Assembly: GCF_009712225.1 (NCBI RefSeq)
Contig: NZ_WASP01000008.1
Span: 1-64,000 of the forward strand
Direction of reading: 5' to 3'
Length of the DNA: 64,000 bases
Source: Desulfovibrio sp.
GTDB taxonomy: Bacteria; Desulfobacterota; Desulfovibrionia; Desulfovibrionales; Desulfovibrionaceae
Shown here one piece after another: positions 17,576 to 25,347 of this stretch (positions are counted from its first letter, which is position 1; every line of letters starts with the position of its first letter). The notes beneath the pieces were generated by a model. That model worked only from the letters and a program-made list of their open reading frames with translations. It made no database searches and had not been told where the DNA came from. The position numbers and the translations under genes are program-made.

Positions 17576-18427
17576 GTGACCACGCAAGTAAAAAATCCCC
17601 CCGTTCTGCGCATGGGCCGCATTGGCTATCTCAACGTACTGCCCATCTATCACCCGCTTGAAGCGGGTATTCTACCCCACGATTACGAGCTGGTTTCCGG
17701 CCCGCCCGCGCTGCTCAACACCATGATGGCGCGTGGTGAACTGCATGTTTCTTCGTGCTCGTGCTTTGAATACGCTAGCCGCCCAGAGCGCTACCAGCTC
17801 ATAGAAGACCTTTCCATCGGCTCACGCGGGCCGGTCATGAGCGTGCTGCTGCTCTCGCGTGTGCCTTTTGACCAGCTTGAAGGACAGGAAATCCTAATCA
17901 GCGGTGAAACCCACACATCGGTTGCCCTGCTGCGTCTTATCATGCGTGACAGGTTCAAGCTCAATGTCAGCTATTCCACCGGGCAGGTTACCCCTGCCCT
18001 GCGCGGTGAAAAACCGCCTGTGGCCTTTCTGGCCATTGGCGACGAAGCCCTGCGCCTGCGCAACCACCCCGATTATCCTTACCGCCTTGACCTCGCCGAG
18101 GCTTGGCGCGACTGGACAGGTCTGCCCTTTATTTTTGGTCTGTGGGTGGTCAGCCGCGCCGCCGCAGAAGCAAAGCTGTTTACCAGCGACCCCGGCGCAC
18201 TACTGCGGCAGGGACGCGACTGGGGCCTCAAACACATGGACGTGATTCTCGACCTCACGGCCCACGGTTGCCCTCTTTCGCGCGATGAGCTGGCCTTTTA
18301 CTACAGCAAGGGCCTTGTCTACACTCTGGGCGAGGAAGAACAGCGCGGCTTGAGCCTTTTTTATCAGATGCTGGCCGATGCGGGCATGATCGCCACGGCT
18401 CCGGCTCTGGAATTCTTCAAGCTGTAA
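17576..18427 (+). CDS. mqnA: Chorismate dehydratase MqnA
   Basis: MqnA catalyses the first futalosine step, dehydrating chorismate to 3-[(1-carboxyvinyl)oxy]benzoate. The 283-residue protein has the family start RMGRIGYLNVLPIYHPL and the motif SCSCFEYA, with the two-domain periplasmic-binding-like fold it shares with MqnD. I chose GTG 17576, preceded by AAGGTGA, over a TTG/ATG-initiated extension from 17486 that would run through the hairpin. With mqnD, mqnE and mqnC it completes most of the pathway. Confidence 0.92.
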   Translation: MTTQVKNPPVLRMGRIGYLNVLPIYHPLEAGILPHDYELVSGPPALLNTMMARGELHVSSCSCFEYASRPERYQLIEDLSIGSRGPVMSVLLLSRVPFDQLEGQEILISGETHTSVALLRLIMRDRFKLNVSYSTGQVTPALRGEKPPVAFLAIGDEALRLRNHPDYPYRLDLAEAWRDWTGLPFIFGLWVVSRAAAEAKLFTSDPGALLRQGRDWGLKHMDVILDLTAHGCPLSRDELAFYYSKGLVYTLGEEEQRGLSLFYQMLADAGMIATAPALEFFKL

Positions 18428-18736
18428 TTGTTCGCTTCGCTCATTTTTTCATCTGAAAAAATTTGCCGCCAGGCAAAAAAATTATCGCGCGCGGAGCAGC
18501 CCGAACCCAGAGGTCGGGCTGCTCTTTTTTGCCTCATCTACATAGCAATTCAGTATGTTGTTAGCGCAAGTACGCCGCATTCTGAGCTGAGAACAGGCCG
18601 CAGATTGCCCGCAAAGCAACAGCCGGGCCAAGAATTTTCGCCAAATTATCATCCAGCAGATGGAATGGAAGCCAGTACTGCCCTAGTGTCAGTGCCCACG
18701 CGCGTACTGAACACTCTTTTATCGTGGGGTAGGTAT
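18428..18736. other. Intergenic region between mqnA and the DASS transporter
   Basis: The 309 bases contain the mqnA terminator (18494-18530) and then about 200 bases with no clear gene, which presumably hold the promoter of the transporter-AprA-like operon. I could not pick a convincing -35/-10 pair or a symmetric Crp/Fnr site. Confidence 0.4.
18494..18530 (+). terminator. Intrinsic terminator after mqnA
   Basis: Perfect 11-bp stem GAGCAGCCCGA / TCGGGCTGCTC (18494-18504 with 18514-18524) with a 9-base loop, followed directly by TTTTTT. It ends the mqn transcript 67 bases after the mqnA stop. Confidence 0.93.
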
Positions 18737-20284
18737 ATGACTCAGGTTCCTTCCGCCGCAGGGCGGTCTTTTTCGGGCTATCTTTGTGAAAATATTCGTA
18801 ATAGGGGCAAAAACCCCGTGCGCGCCTTCACCGGTTTTGCCCTTGCATGGCTTGCGTTCTTTGTACTGTGGACAGTGATTCCCCCTTTTGAAGGCCTTAC
18901 CCACAACGGAATGGCAGTTCTGGGCATTGTGGTATGGGCCAGCATCATGTGGGTGAGCGAAGCCATGCCCGCAGGCGTGACCGGTATTTCCATTCCCACC
19001 ATGCTGCTGATCACCCAGGCCCTGCCCTGGAACAACGGCAAGCCGCCCATGGCGATCATCTTTGCCGGGTTCACCGACCACGTTATCTGGCTGTGCCTGT
19101 TTGCCTTTATGGTTGCTGCGGTCATGCAGCTCATCGGCCTTGACCGCCGCATTGCGCTGGGCATTCTGGCCCGCTTCAGGGCTTCTTCCGTATGCCGGGT
19201 TATCTGGGGCATGTTCTTTGTAAACATTGTGCTGGGATTTCTGGTTCCGGCGGCCAACGCCCGCGCCGCCACCCTGCTGCCCGTGGTGCAGGGCATCTGC
19301 AACCTTCTGGGTGACACACCTGAAGAGCGCGCCGCCAAAAAGGCCCTTGTCATCCAGTCGCTGGTTTACGGCTCCATGATCTGCGGCATGTTCATCATGA
19401 CAGCCCACCTGCCCAACATGATCCTGGTGGGTATTTTTGAAAAGAACGGCTACACCAACGTCAACTTCCTCAACTGGATGCTGCTGCAGTTTCCGTATCT
19501 TGGCATGTTTGTGCTGACCAACTGGTGGACGCGCTACTACTTCAAGACCAACTGCGTTTCCATTGCGGGCGGCTCTGCCACCATCGAAAGAAGCTACAAG
19601 GAACTTGGCCCCATGAGCATGGCCGAGAAAACCCTTCTGGGCATTTTTCTGCTGGTCGGTTTCATGTTTGTGACGGGCAAGGGCAGCTTTATCTATGAAC
19701 TGCACCGGCAGCCCCTGGGGGTTATCGGCCTGGTGGGCATGATGGTGCTGTTTGCGCCCGGCATGATGCCCTGCACGTGGAAGGCCGTGCAGCAAAAAAC
19801 CATCTGGGGCACATTTTTGCTGTTGGGTGGCGCCATGACCATGACCACCGCCATGACCCAGGCCGGTGTGGCGCAGTGGCTTGCCGACCACATCCACAGC
19901 ATGGTTGTGGGCATGAACTGGTGGCAGACCCTGCTGACCATGATGGTGGGCACCCACATCATCCGCCTGGGCATGCTTTCCAACGTGGCTGCCGTGGCCA
20001 TGCTGGCCCCCGTGGTATTCGCCATGGCTCCCAAGCTTGGTCTGCACCCCGTGGCCTTTACCATGCTGGTGTGCGACACCGACACCTTTGCCTACCTGCT
20101 GCCCACGCAGATCACCGCCGCTGTCATTGCCCACAGCACCGAAACCTTCTCTTCCTCTGACTACGCCAAAGTAGGCTCTGTGGCTGTGCTTATCGCCATT
20201 GCCTACGGCGTATGCGTCATGGCCCCCTGGTATGCCCTGCTTGGCATGCCCGTGTGGAATCCCGCCGCGCCCTGGCCTTTTTAA
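18737..20284 (+). CDS. DASS/SLC13-family sodium-coupled anion transporter
   Basis: The 515-residue protein has 11 or so hydrophobic helices and the layout of the divalent anion:Na+ symporter family, whose members import sulfate, succinate, citrate or related anions. The second half carries LSNVAAVAMLAPV, corresponding to the family's second SN-containing hairpin; the first counterpart is PAANARAATLLPV, where the SNT signature is altered. ATG 18737 follows GGGGTAGGT; longer frames to 18428 have no family similarity. It is 30 bases upstream of the AprA-like gene, so its substrate is probably that enzyme's substrate. Sulfate, a sulfonate or a dicarboxylate are the candidates; sequence does not decide. 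Confidence 0.85.
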   Translation: MTQVPSAAGRSFSGYLCENIRNRGKNPVRAFTGFALAWLAFFVLWTVIPPFEGLTHNGMAVLGIVVWASIMWVSEAMPAGVTGISIPTMLLITQALPWNNGKPPMAIIFAGFTDHVIWLCLFAFMVAAVMQLIGLDRRIALGILARFRASSVCRVIWGMFFVNIVLGFLVPAANARAATLLPVVQGICNLLGDTPEERAAKKALVIQSLVYGSMICGMFIMTAHLPNMILVGIFEKNGYTNVNFLNWMLLQFPYLGMFVLTNWWTRYYFKTNCVSIAGGSATIERSYKELGPMSMAEKTLLGIFLLVGFMFVTGKGSFIYELHRQPLGVIGLVGMMVLFAPGMMPCTWKAVQQKTIWGTFLLLGGAMTMTTAMTQAGVAQWLADHIHSMVVGMNWWQTLLTMMVGTHIIRLGMLSNVAAVAMLAPVVFAMAPKLGLHPVAFTMLVCDTDTFAYLLPTQITAAVIAHSTETFSSSDYAKVGSVAVLIAIAYGVCVMAPWYALLGMPVWNPAAPWPF

Positions 20285-20314
20285 TCGCTCCAACCCTTTG
20301 CCCGAGAGGACATT

Positions 20315-22087
20315 ATGGCACGCATAAAAACAACCCATGCGGTCGATTTTCGGCCAACCAGCCTGAACGACATTGAAACCGTTGAGGTAACCGCCGACCT
20401 GCTGATCATCGGCGGCGGCAACGCGGGCTGCTTTGTGGCGACCGAGGCCGCAAAACTTAATCCCGCTGCCAGGATCGTTATTGTGGAAAAGGCCGACATC
20501 ATGCGCTCTGGCGCGTGTTCTGCCGGCATGGACGCCATCAACACCTACATTCCGGCAGGCAAGACGCCCGAAGACCTCGTGCGTTGGAGCCGTTCGCAGG
20601 TGGGCGGCGGCCCTCTGCGCGAAGATCTGTCCCTTTCCAACGCCCGTGAGCTCAACGAATGCGTTGAAGACCTCGAGCGCTGGGGCCTGCCCATTCTCAG
20701 GGATGAACAGGGCAACATCCGCTACCGTGGCAAGTGGGATATTTCCATCCACGGCGAGCAGCTCAAGCCCATCATGGCCGAAAAAGCCCTTGAAACCGGC
20801 GCAGATGTGTACAACCGCGTGGCCGCTACGGGTCTTTTGGCACACAATGGCCGCTGCACCGGCGCTACCGGCTTTGGCGTGCGTGACGGCAAGTTTTACG
20901 TGTTCCGCGCCCAGGCCACAGTGGTGAGCACCGGCGGCGCTGGCACACTGTACAAATCGTACACCGCCGACTCTACCGACAGCGGCTCGCAAATCTGGAT
21001 GTGTCCCTACTGCGTTGGTTCCGGCTATGCCATGGGCCTGCGCCAGGGCGCGGAACTCACCAGCCTTGAGCAGCGCTGGGTCGCCACGCGTACCAAGGAT
21101 TTTTGCGGCCCTGTGGATACCATCTCTGTGGGCTACGGCGCGCCCATCATCAACTCGCTGGGCGAACGCGTCATGAGCCGCTACGCCGGCCTTGGCGGTG
21201 ATGCGGCCCCGCGCTACATCCGCGCCAACGCTCCCATGGAAGAATGGCTGGCCGGTCGCGGTCCCTGCTTCTGCGACACCACCAACATGACGCCCGAAAA
21301 AACCAAGGCCATGATGGAAGACTACCTCAACGAACGTCCTTCCTTCGTGCTCTTTCTTGCCAGCCGTGGTCAGGACCCTTCCAAGGAACCCATCGAAATC
21401 TTCGGTTCAGACCCCTACATCATGGGCGGTCACACCGGCGGCGGCTACTGGGTGGACATGGAACGCATGACAACCCTGCCCGGCCTGTTTGCAGCTGGTG
21501 AAACAGCTGGCGGCAACCCCAACAAGTTTGTGGGCGGCTGCTGCGCCGAGGGCAAGCTGGCCGCGCGCGGCGCTCTGGCATACATGGCCGTGGCCGAAGC
21601 CCCCGTGCTCGATGCTGGCCAGGTCGCACAGGAAAAGGAACGGGTGTACGCCCCCCTGCTCACGCGAGGTGAAGAAGGCGTGAGCCCCATAGAAATGAAG
21701 GAACGCCTGCAAAGGCTCATGGACGAATACGCAGGTGGTTCCAGCCAGTTTTATCGCGCCAACGAGCAGCAGCTTGATTACGCCCTGCGGCACATCAAGA
21801 TTCTGCAAGACCAGTTCAAGTACCTGCGCGCCACTGACCTGCACGACCTCATGCAGGCCAACGAAACCATGGACCGCGTGGACGTGGCCGAGGCCGTGGT
21901 GCACCACCTCAAGGCCCGCAAGGAAACCCGCTGGGCTGGCTGGCAGACCCGTTCCGACTACCCGCAACGCGACGACGAAAACTTTGACTGCTTTGTGGAA
22001 TCGCGCCGCGACCCGGCGACAGGAGAAATGACAACCTTTACCCGTCCCTACGAGCAGCTGCTGCCCGGCGACAGGTACAAGCCATAA
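20315..22087 (+). CDS. AprA-like FAD-dependent oxidoreductase
   Basis: This 590-residue cytoplasmic flavoprotein belongs to the fumarate reductase/AprA superfamily and is closest in pattern to adenylylsulfate reductase alpha. The N-terminal FAD motif is LLIIGGGNAGCFVATEA. RSGACSAGMDAINTYI matches the AprA segment holding the substrate-binding Asn; QRWVATRTKDFCGPV matches the Arg-rich substrate loop; SDPYIMGGHTGGGYWV matches the segment with the active-site His. The end of the FAD domain reads FAAGETAGGNPNKFVGGCCAEG. It is about 70 residues shorter than typical AprA. GAGAGGA precedes ATG 20315. It is paired with an AprB-like ferredoxin but lacks sat or qmo neighbours, so it is likely a paralogue with a different substrate or role rather than the dissimilatory enzyme. 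Confidence 0.8.
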   Translation: MARIKTTHAVDFRPTSLNDIETVEVTADLLIIGGGNAGCFVATEAAKLNPAARIVIVEKADIMRSGACSAGMDAINTYIPAGKTPEDLVRWSRSQVGGGPLREDLSLSNARELNECVEDLERWGLPILRDEQGNIRYRGKWDISIHGEQLKPIMAEKALETGADVYNRVAATGLLAHNGRCTGATGFGVRDGKFYVFRAQATVVSTGGAGTLYKSYTADSTDSGSQIWMCPYCVGSGYAMGLRQGAELTSLEQRWVATRTKDFCGPVDTISVGYGAPIINSLGERVMSRYAGLGGDAAPRYIRANAPMEEWLAGRGPCFCDTTNMTPEKTKAMMEDYLNERPSFVLFLASRGQDPSKEPIEIFGSDPYIMGGHTGGGYWVDMERMTTLPGLFAAGETAGGNPNKFVGGCCAEGKLAARGALAYMAVAEAPVLDAGQVAQEKERVYAPLLTRGEEGVSPIEMKERLQRLMDEYAGGSSQFYRANEQQLDYALRHIKILQDQFKYLRATDLHDLMQANETMDRVDVAEAVVHHLKARKETRWAGWQTRSDYPQRDDENFDCFVESRRDPATGEMTTFTRPYEQLLPGDRYKP

Positions 22088-22102
22088 GTCAGGAGAACGA
22101 CA

Positions 22103-22432
22103 ATGCCGCCAAAAATCGACACGCACAAATGCAACGGCTGCAACGGGCGCGAAGAAACCCATTGCGAAGAAGTTTGCCCCGGCGATCTCATGGCCCTGAA
22201 CCCCACCACCGGCAAGGCATACCTGCGGGCCGCCCGCGACTGCTGGGACTGCATGTCCTGCATCAAGGCCTGCCCGGCGGGTGCGCTTGAAATCAAGATG
22301 CCCTACCAGTTGGGCTACTTCAAGGCGACGCTGCGCCCCATCATGGGCTCCAACTTCATTATCTGGAAGTGCCGCGACATCAACGGTCAGGAACAGACCT
22401 ACCGCTATGTGAACCGGCTGGACAAGGCCTGA
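22103..22432 (+). CDS. AprB-like two-cluster [4Fe-4S] ferredoxin subunit
   Basis: The 109-residue protein is an electron-transfer partner for the flavoprotein upstream. Eight cysteines in two groups (10, 13, 21, 25 and 47, 50, 53, 57) would bind two [4Fe-4S] clusters. The unusual first spacing C-x2-C-x7-C-x3-C-P and the CWDCMSCIKACPAGA second motif are those of adenylylsulfate reductase beta. It is shorter than typical AprB (about 150 residues or more) and lacks most of the C-terminal tail that wraps around AprA. Strong Shine-Dalgarno CAGGAGA; 15 bases after the flavoprotein stop. Confidence 0.85.
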   Translation: MPPKIDTHKCNGCNGREETHCEEVCPGDLMALNPTTGKAYLRAARDCWDCMSCIKACPAGALEIKMPYQLGYFKATLRPIMGSNFIIWKCRDINGQEQTYRYVNRLDKA

Positions 22433-22457
22433 TAGCACAGAGTATCTTGTAAAAAGA

Positions 22458-22497
22458 CGCCCGCGTCCCGCCGTATCTGCACGGCTGGGCGCGGGCG
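22458..22497 (+). terminator. GC-rich hairpin between the ferredoxin and regulator genes
   Basis: CGCCCGCG (22458-22465) pairs with CGCGGGCG (22490-22497), and inner CCC/GGG and CGGC-type pairs extend the stem with two bulges. There is no U-run after it, so it may be a processing or mRNA-stability element, or a leader structure for the regulator, rather than a strict intrinsic terminator. Confidence 0.45.
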
Positions 22498-22519
22498 CTC
22501 CACACAGGGAAGGATATTC

Positions 22520-23215
22520 ATGGACACATTCTGGCATCTGGAAAAGGAAGACTTTTTCAAGGGCATCGACGAGGCCAAGAGCGCCTTTTTAAAAAATGCC
22601 CAGCGCCTTGAATTGCCCAAGAACGAAATGGTCTTTCTTGAAGGCGACGCCGGAGATTTATGTTTTTACATAGAATCTGGCCTCATACGCATTTATTGTA
22701 TGGACCGCACAGGCAAGGAAATGACCTTTTCACTGCGTATGAAGGGCGAAATTTTTGGCATTTCAGAAGTGTTGAACAACTCGCCCCGCAAGGCCTGCGC
22801 GCAGACCGCCAGCGCCTCTGTACTCTACGCCATAAACCGGCAGGATTTTGAAACCATGCTGCAGGAGCACTACCCCCTTGCACGTAGCGTTATCACCCTG
22901 CTTGGACGCAGACTGCGCCAGATGGGCGACCTTGTGCGCCGCCAGAACAGCGACGTGGCAAACCGCCTTGCCAGCCTGCTCATTTCGCTGGCCTACGACA
23001 CCCTGCGCACCACCGAGGGCTGGAACAAACCCTGCGAAATTCCGCTCAACATACCGCAAGAGCAGTTGGCCTCCATGGTTGGCTCTACCCAGCCCACTGT
23101 CAGCGCCACCTTGCAGCAGTTTCGCAATGCTGGTCTGATTGTGGCATCGGGCAGGCGCATAGTGCTGCTCAACCCCATCGAGATGATCTACCGCCTCGAC
23201 CACAACCTGCTCTAG
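22520..23215 (+). CDS. Crp/Fnr-family transcriptional regulator
   Basis: The 231-residue protein has the N-terminal cyclic-nucleotide-binding-like beta barrel (residues about 15-125, with FLEGDAGDLCFYIESGLIRIY), the long dimer helix (residues 125-160) and a C-terminal winged helix with recognition segment QEQLASMVGSTQPTVSATLQQFRNAGLI. It lacks the N-terminal Fnr cysteines, so it is not a classical oxygen-sensing [4Fe-4S] Fnr. Its place at the end of the transporter-AprA-like-AprB-like row suggests it regulates them. The signal is unknown. AAGGA precedes ATG 22520. Confidence 0.9.
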   Translation: MDTFWHLEKEDFFKGIDEAKSAFLKNAQRLELPKNEMVFLEGDAGDLCFYIESGLIRIYCMDRTGKEMTFSLRMKGEIFGISEVLNNSPRKACAQTASASVLYAINRQDFETMLQEHYPLARSVITLLGRRLRQMGDLVRRQNSDVANRLASLLISLAYDTLRTTEGWNKPCEIPLNIPQEQLASMVGSTQPTVSATLQQFRNAGLIVASGRRIVLLNPIEMIYRLDHNLL

Positions 23216-23517
23216 CTGCCCGCGCGCGACCTGCGCCTTTTCGCTGTCTGCTTAAAAAATTCTGTCGCTGCCCCAATAATCTTGCAGCTTATAGCCTGCG
23301 CAACACTGGGGTGATAGATATTACGAGCGGGACCCCAGCACGCAGCGGGCGTGACCAGGACATCCTGTTTTTCCCAACTCCATTCCAGTTTCAGCCTGCA
23401 ACGGATTTTGCCGTCCGTGCGCGGCAACAACAAAGCCCGCTCCAGAGAGCGGGCTTTTTACTTTTGTAGGTTCAGTAGACCAGCGGTATTCTGGCTGGCA
23501 GCCTGACGGGCAAAAAA
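23216..23517. other. Convergent intergenic region
   Basis: The 302 bases between the regulator and the lipoprotein gene (opposite strand) hold a strong terminator (23432-23464) and otherwise no open frame that I can support. Confidence 0.45.
23432..23464. terminator. Bidirectional intrinsic terminator
   Basis: Perfect 11-bp stem AAAGCCCGCTC / GAGCGGGCTTT (23432-23442 with 23447-23457) around CAGA. On the plus strand TTTTTACTTTT follows; on the minus strand the stem itself ends in TTT. It lies between convergent genes. Confidence 0.88.
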
Positions 23518-24357
23518 TTATTCCATGGCCTTCAGGATGCTGCTGGCAGAGACGGACGAAAGCACGTTGCCGTCAACAACCACGGCGGGCAGGTTCTTGA
23601 TGCCAAAGTACTGGGCAACCTGTTGGGTCTGATACAGATTCACGTTGCCCGCATTGTAGCAGTATTTGCCCACAGCCAGTTCCTCGGCGGGGTTCACCGG
23701 CGGGCGCAGCTTGCTCATGTAGCTGTAGTGAATGGGAAAGTCTGAAGACTCCGCAGTAGCGTCGTATTCGTTGTTAAAGGCCACCACGCGGCCCTTTTTC
23801 TTTTGGGCGGCCTTGACCTCGTTCCAACGCGAGAGCGCATAGGTCATATACGGCATGGCCTGCCCAGGGCGGGAATACGCGATCCAGATGCCCATGCCCA
23901 TGAGGTCGGTTCCGTAATACTCCCTGCTGTTGGCAAAAACCGCCACCTTACACTGCTGGGGCGAAACGGAGCGGCTGGCTTCTGCCACCGCCTGCCACAC
24001 TTTTTCGCTCTGCGGCGAGGCAAAGTCGAGCAGCACCAGCACCTCGTGCGGTGCCTTGGGGTCGCCAAAAAACACGGGGTAAATTTCCTGCTTCCACTGG
24101 GGCCGGTAAGCGGCTTCGCCCTCGATGGAGGTTGCCCGGCCACCTATTTTTTGCAGCATGGCCTGGCCTTCGGCATCATTGGTGCGCAGATTTGGCAACG
24201 ATGTGCGCAGGTAGGGGTTAAATGCGTTGGCCTTGGCATTCTGCACACCAGCGGCAAGGTTCACCTTTTCCTTGGGGCCGGTATCGCCCGTGCTCATGCC
24301 GCCGCAACCACCCAGCAACAGTCCAGAAACAAGTACAGCCGCCAAAAATCCACGCAT
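23518..24357 (-). CDS. DsbA-fold lipoprotein lacking the catalytic CxxC
   Basis: The 279-residue precursor has a lipobox (LLLGGC, Cys18), so the mature protein is likely a membrane-anchored periplasmic lipoprotein. Residues about 95-279 resemble the thioredoxin-like DsbA/DsbG family: VLVLLDFASPQSEKVW aligns with DFxCPxCKKxH, and KNLPAVVVDG carries the cis-Pro loop. The catalytic CPxC is replaced by SPQS (residues 114-117), so disulfide exchange through that site is impossible. Only two later cysteines remain. It starts 3 bases downstream of cbiK and probably shares its transcript. A binding or chaperone role is an inference. Confidence 0.75.
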   Translation of the reverse strand: MRGFLAAVLVSGLLLGGCGGMSTGDTGPKEKVNLAAGVQNAKANAFNPYLRTSLPNLRTNDAEGQAMLQKIGGRATSIEGEAAYRPQWKQEIYPVFFGDPKAPHEVLVLLDFASPQSEKVWQAVAEASRSVSPQQCKVAVFANSREYYGTDLMGMGIWIAYSRPGQAMPYMTYALSRWNEVKAAQKKKGRVVAFNNEYDATAESSDFPIHYSYMSKLRPPVNPAEELAVGKYCYNAGNVNLYQTQQVAQYFGIKNLPAVVVDGNVLSSVSASSILKAME

Positions 24358-24360
24358 ACG

Positions 24361-25152
24361 TCACCTCTTCTCCCAGCCTGCGGCAAGGGATTGAACGGCA
24401 TCTTCAAGATGCCGCAGCCATATTTCAGCCACACCGGCGTATTCCGCCGTCCCCATAAGTACGGGCAGGCATTGATGGCCATGGGCCACAATGCGACTGC
24501 GCCAGCTGTGCCCGTTCTCGCCCGCCATGTCCTCCAGAGCATGGCGGCCCACCACCGACAAAAGCGGCATAAGCCATACCCGGCGTGAAGCGAGACTGGG
24601 CAAAATACTTTCGAGCGTTACTGCTCCATTCATGGCACCCACATGCACGCGGCTGTCGAGCTTGTGCACGGCATCGGAAAGATCCACATAGCGGGCTACC
24701 GCTTCGTGCTCTGCCCCATGCCCCATGAACACCACGTCTTCGTCTGCGGCGCGCTCTACGGGCAAATGCCGCACCAGCGCCTGCGCGGTTACGTGCACGT
24801 CGTCCGCCGAGGCCAGCAGGGGGGTGCCCACACGGCAGAGCAGGTGCTCGTGCTCGGCGGCTTCTTCAACCGCGGCGCGCACCTCGCCGTGTTCCTGACC
24901 GGGAATGGTCTGCAAGGGCTGCACGGCCACGGCTTCAAAATGTTCCAGCCCCAGACGGCACACGGCCTTGAATACAGAATCGCTCTTCTGGCGGGCCTGC
25001 GCCATACGCTCGCGCAGCAGCACGGACGTGTAGGCCCAGCGCACCGTAACCCCCGGATAACGCTGGCGTACAAGCGCATCAAACCCCTTGAGGGCATTTT
25101 GTCCCTGCGGGCTGCTTGCGCCAAAGGCTACCAGAAGAATTGCGTGTTTCAT
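24361..25152 (-). CDS. cbiK: Sirohydrochlorin cobaltochelatase, CbiK type
   Basis: CbiK inserts Co2+ (or Fe2+) into sirohydrochlorin in the anaerobic B12 and siroheme routes. The 263-residue protein starts MKHAILLVAFGASSPQG, typical of the family, and contains the metal-site motifs VFMGHGAEHEA and the His-rich stretch LSVVGRHALEDMAGE. No signal peptide is visible, so it is the cytoplasmic form rather than the exported form known in Desulfovibrio. It is followed directly by the DsbA-fold lipoprotein gene. Confidence 0.9.
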   Translation of the reverse strand: MKHAILLVAFGASSPQGQNALKGFDALVRQRYPGVTVRWAYTSVLLRERMAQARQKSDSVFKAVCRLGLEHFEAVAVQPLQTIPGQEHGEVRAAVEEAAEHEHLLCRVGTPLLASADDVHVTAQALVRHLPVERAADEDVVFMGHGAEHEAVARYVDLSDAVHKLDSRVHVGAMNGAVTLESILPSLASRRVWLMPLLSVVGRHALEDMAGENGHSWRSRIVAHGHQCLPVLMGTAEYAGVAEIWLRHLEDAVQSLAAGWEKR

Positions 25153-25258
25153 TGGGTCTTTTTGTACGTCACTTGCGTCGTAGAGGCAAGAAGGCCGCGT
25201 CAGTTGCGCATGCCCAAGCTTGTTCCTATGAAATTGATGTTGACCTGCCTCTACTGTA

Positions 25259-25286
25259 TTGACCCCGGCCGCTATGCGGGGATAAT
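25259..25286 (+). promoter_or_regulatory. Sigma70-like promoter for rfbD
   Basis: TTGACC (25259-25264), 16-base spacer, GATAAT (25281-25286), 61 bases before the rfbD start. The spacer contains CCCCG/CGGGG inverted arms. A second TTGACC lies 19 bases upstream but has no matching -10. Confidence 0.65.
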
Positions 25287-25347
25287 GTGCCAGAGAATGC
25301 CCAATACATCGTCAGTATTGTGCTGACAGGCAAACCTTGGGGGTCAC

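Noticed and set aside
16100-17653. A 517-codon minus-strand frame opposite mqnC
   Set aside because: Shadow of mqnE/mqnC; composition is that of antisense coding sequence.
18719-20992. A 757-codon open frame on the minus strand opposite the DASS and AprA-like genes
   Set aside because: It is the antisense shadow of two well-supported genes, is extremely His/Gly/Ala-rich and has no family match; long antisense frames are expected in GC-rich coding DNA.
20315-22087. Calling this gene the dissimilatory APS reductase itself (aprA)
   Set aside because: Shorter than AprA, paired with a truncated AprB-like subunit, and no sat or qmo genes adjacent; a paralogue is more likely.
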